Assembly: GCF_006065315.1 (NCBI RefSeq)
Contig: NZ_CP040749.1
Location: 1,998,501-2,062,500 of the forward strand
Reading direction: 5' to 3'
Source: Aureibaculum algae
Lineage (GTDB): Bacteria; Bacteroidota; Bacteroidia; Flavobacteriales; Flavobacteriaceae
DNA length: 64,000 bases
Below, piece by piece: positions 62,323-64,000 of the stretch. The notes beneath the pieces are model-generated. The model was not told the origin of the DNA. It made no database searches and worked only from the letters and a program-made list of their open reading frames with translations. How positions within the stretch are numbered: position 1 is the first letter of the stretch; every line of letters begins with the position of its first letter. The translations under genes and the position numbers were made by a program.

Positions 62323-62811
62323 ATGAAAAATCCAATTTTATTCACTTTATTATTATTTGCGTTGGTTAGCTGTAATAATGAGAAAAAATCATCAACACAA
62401 GCTACACTTTCTAATACGAAGACCGCAGAACAACAAGAAGAAGCCTATACCTTGTTTAAAAACACGTGTTATGCTTGCCATAGTATTACCAGTAAATCTC
62501 ATGATGAAATTATCGCACCTCCAATGATTGCGGTAAAGAAAAGATACTTAATGGCTAATCCGCAAAAAGAAGATTTTGTAAATGCTATTGTTAATTTCTC
62601 TAAAGAGCCAACTGAGCAAAAAGCGTTAATGTTTGGTGCGGTGCAACAATTTAAGGTAATGACAAATCTTAATTATAAAGAGGAAGACTTAAAAAAAATA
62701 GCAACTTATATTTATGAAAATGATATTGAAAAACCAGTTTGGTTTGATGCTCATTTTAATGAACAACGTGGTGGTAGAATGGGAGCAGGAAGACAAGGGA
62801 ATAACAATTAG
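62323..62811 (+). CDS. c-type cytochrome lipoprotein
   Basis: A 162-residue lipoprotein (LLFALVSC, Cys17) with one haem c site, CYACH at about residues 50-54 (FKNTCYACHSIT), and a candidate axial methionine in APPMIAVKKRY or further on (LMFGAVQQFKVM). It should transfer single electrons in the periplasm from an envelope anchor. The C-terminal tail RGGRMGAGRQGNNN is Gly/Arg-rich and probably disordered. Partner redox proteins are not in the window. 260 bases separate it from typA. Confidence 0.88.
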   Translation: MKNPILFTLLLFALVSCNNEKKSSTQATLSNTKTAEQQEEAYTLFKNTCYACHSITSKSHDEIIAPPMIAVKKRYLMANPQKEDFVNAIVNFSKEPTEQKALMFGAVQQFKVMTNLNYKEEDLKKIATYIYENDIEKPVWFDAHFNEQRGGRMGAGRQGNNN

Positions 62812-62949
62812 TTTTTAATATTAGAATGTCGTACTTTCTTATATAAACAGCAGATTTATGAGCTGTCTTTATAATTTTTTGTTAAATGTAGTTTACTTAT
62901 ATGTATTTTAGAAAATAGATGTAAATTGCAGGCTCAAAAAAAATAACAG

Positions 62950-63813
62950 ATGAAATTGAAATTTAACGCTATATTTTACATTTTTATATTAGGATTAGTA
63001 CTGGTTTCTTGTAAAAAGGACGACGATGACGATACAATACCACATGACCCTGAAGCACAGGCCTTAATAGATGATGATTTATTAGTAGATTATTTACAAA
63101 CACATTATTATATTCCACCTACAACAGATGAATCTTTTGGTGTTATTGATACAATACTAAACGGAGAAGCTTCTTTATATTCAATGGTGCAAACCGAAAA
63201 TATAACTTATAATGAAATTAACTATAAGTTGTATTATCTTATAAGCCAAGATGGAGTTGTTGAAGTACACCCGAGTAAAACGGATCGTGTACTTGTAAAA
63301 TACAGTGGTTTTGACTTGGATAGTACAAATTTTGACAAGTCAACTAGATTTAGCTGGTTTGGTTTATCTAATACAGTGCCTGGTTGGGGGTATGGAATTC
63401 CTTTATTTAAAGGAGGAACAGAGGATACTCAAGATGATGAGCCTTTAAGTTTTAAAGATACAGGAAAAGGTGTTCTATTTATTCCTTCAGGATTGGGTTA
63501 TGCGGAGTTTGGATCTGGGGCAATTGCGGCTAATGAATCCTTAATTTTTCATGTTGAGTTAGCGTTGTTTGAAAGAACAGATACAGATGAAGATGGTATA
63601 TATGATTTATACGAAGACTTAAATGGTAATAATGATTATATAGATGATGATACAGATGAGGATGCTATACCTAATTATGGAGATACAGATGACGATGGTG
63701 ACGGTATTTTAACTATTGATGAGAATGCTGATCCTAATGGAGATGGTAACCCAGTAGATGCTCTTGATTCAGATGGAGACGGTACAAAAGATTATTTGGA
63801 TTCTGATAGCTAA
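62950..63813 (+). CDS. FKBP-type peptidyl-prolyl isomerase lipoprotein with calcium-repeat tail
   Basis: 287 residues. Lipobox LVLVSC (Cys21) followed by the acidic KKDDDDD. The FKBP fold spans about 60-205 (VLVKYSGFDLDSTNFD, GWGYGIPLFKGG, GVLFIPSGLGYAEFGSG, LIFHVELALFE); the usual substrate pocket is only partly kept. The final 75 residues are Asp-rich repeats of the thrombospondin type 3/calcium-binding sort (DTDEDGIYDLYEDLNG, DDGDGILTIDENAD, DSDGDGTKDYLDSDS). It likely assists folding at the outer membrane or cell surface. Common in flavobacteria. Confidence 0.9.
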   Translation: MKLKFNAIFYIFILGLVLVSCKKDDDDDTIPHDPEAQALIDDDLLVDYLQTHYYIPPTTDESFGVIDTILNGEASLYSMVQTENITYNEINYKLYYLISQDGVVEVHPSKTDRVLVKYSGFDLDSTNFDKSTRFSWFGLSNTVPGWGYGIPLFKGGTEDTQDDEPLSFKDTGKGVLFIPSGLGYAEFGSGAIAANESLIFHVELALFERTDTDEDGIYDLYEDLNGNNDYIDDDTDEDAIPNYGDTDDDGDGILTIDENADPNGDGNPVDALDSDGDGTKDYLDSDS

Positions 63814-63881
63814 AAATTAGTATTCAGGTGGCAGTAACAGTCGGCAGTATTTTAAGTTTTATACTCAATTAAGACAACAAC

Positions 63882-63918
63882 AAAAAAGCACCAAATTCAT
63901 CGAATTTGGTGCTTTTTT
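63882..63918. terminator. Bidirectional terminator
   Basis: A perfect 17-bp palindrome, AAAAAAGCACCAAATTC against its complement around an ATC loop, with A and T runs at the two ends. It serves the FKBP gene on the + strand and a gene entering from the right on the - strand. Confidence 0.9.
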
Positions 63919-63960
63919 ACATATTATTGATTTACTGAAGCGTATTACGGCTACTGTAAA

Positions 63961-64000
63961 TTACCTTCTATTATCATTAAATCGATAAGAAAGACCAAAT
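63961..64000 (-). CDS. C-terminal end of a - strand gene (partial)
   Basis: At the right edge a - strand frame ends in FGLSYRFNDNRR and TAA. The SYRF pattern is common in the last strand of outer-membrane barrels, but a family cannot be set from 12 residues. Support comes from the bidirectional terminator placed just downstream of its stop. Confidence 0.4.
   Translation of the reverse strand, partial: FGLSYRFNDNRR

Overview
The window looks like part of a Bacteroidota chromosome, most likely family Flavobacteriaceae. It is AT-rich. Several genes have the Bacteroidota -7 promoter box TAnnTTTG, lipoprotein signals of the S-C type are common, and typical families of this group are present (DUF6090, CarboxypepD_reg-like, Reg_prop/Y_Y_Y histidine kinases, HisKA_2/LytTR pairs, FKBP lipoproteins). 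I saw no rRNA, tRNA or CRISPR array.

Region 1 (1-20.3 kb) is an accessory region. It opens with an IS1182-type insertion sequence. After that come mostly single, unrelated genes on the + strand: small membrane proteins, lipoproteins, two DUF6090 paralogues, an amine oxidase, an M1 peptidase broken by a frameshift, a DUF1203 protein, a hydrolase/ECF sigma/membrane protein operon and a HELAH metalloprotease-like protein. Most are separated by members of one repeat family about 120-180 bp long. Each member has imperfect inverted arms, an inner hairpin and a conserved block ending in a promoter-like TAAATTAG. The layout resembles an integron cassette array, but the cores do not fit classical attC sites and no integrase is visible. 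Gene tails and truncated repeats point to repeated gain and loss. A truncated haemoglobin and a DUF4242/cyclase-like/AraC fusion regulator, both on the - strand, interrupt the array. The last repeat is followed by a decayed lipoprotein.

Region 2 (20.3-24.2 kb) is ordinary: a divergent HxlR regulator and VOC protein, a PiT-like permease and a COG2509-type FAD oxidoreductase.

Region 3 (24.2-50.2 kb, all - strand) is the most striking part. Six very large sensor histidine kinases (720 to 2331 residues) lie stop-to-start or overlapping and share almost the same DHp/ATPase core behind six different sensor regions: SnoaL plus ten tandem sensory units, propeller plus GAF, TPR, 7TMR-DISM, and two lipoprotein propellers. 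None carries its own receiver. Downstream in the same direction are a GxxExxY protein, a single-domain receiver, a receiver fused to a class III nucleotide cyclase, and a membrane protein resembling Pycsar effectors (PycTM/DUF5706). I read this as a many-sensor phosphorelay feeding one cyclic-nucleotide output with a membrane effector.

Region 4 (50.4-57.2 kb, - strand) holds an APC permease, an acyltransferase-like membrane protein, three SnoaL/NTF2-fold proteins, a secreted M28 peptidase, a RidA-like lipoprotein, a TerB-like protein and a 27-codon remnant of a Rossmann-fold gene.

Region 5 (57.3-64 kb) has a TPR/HisKA_2 kinase convergent with its LytTR regulator, the translational GTPase typA, a c-type cytochrome lipoprotein, and an FKBP-type lipoprotein with a calcium-repeat tail, followed by a bidirectional terminator and the end of a - strand gene.
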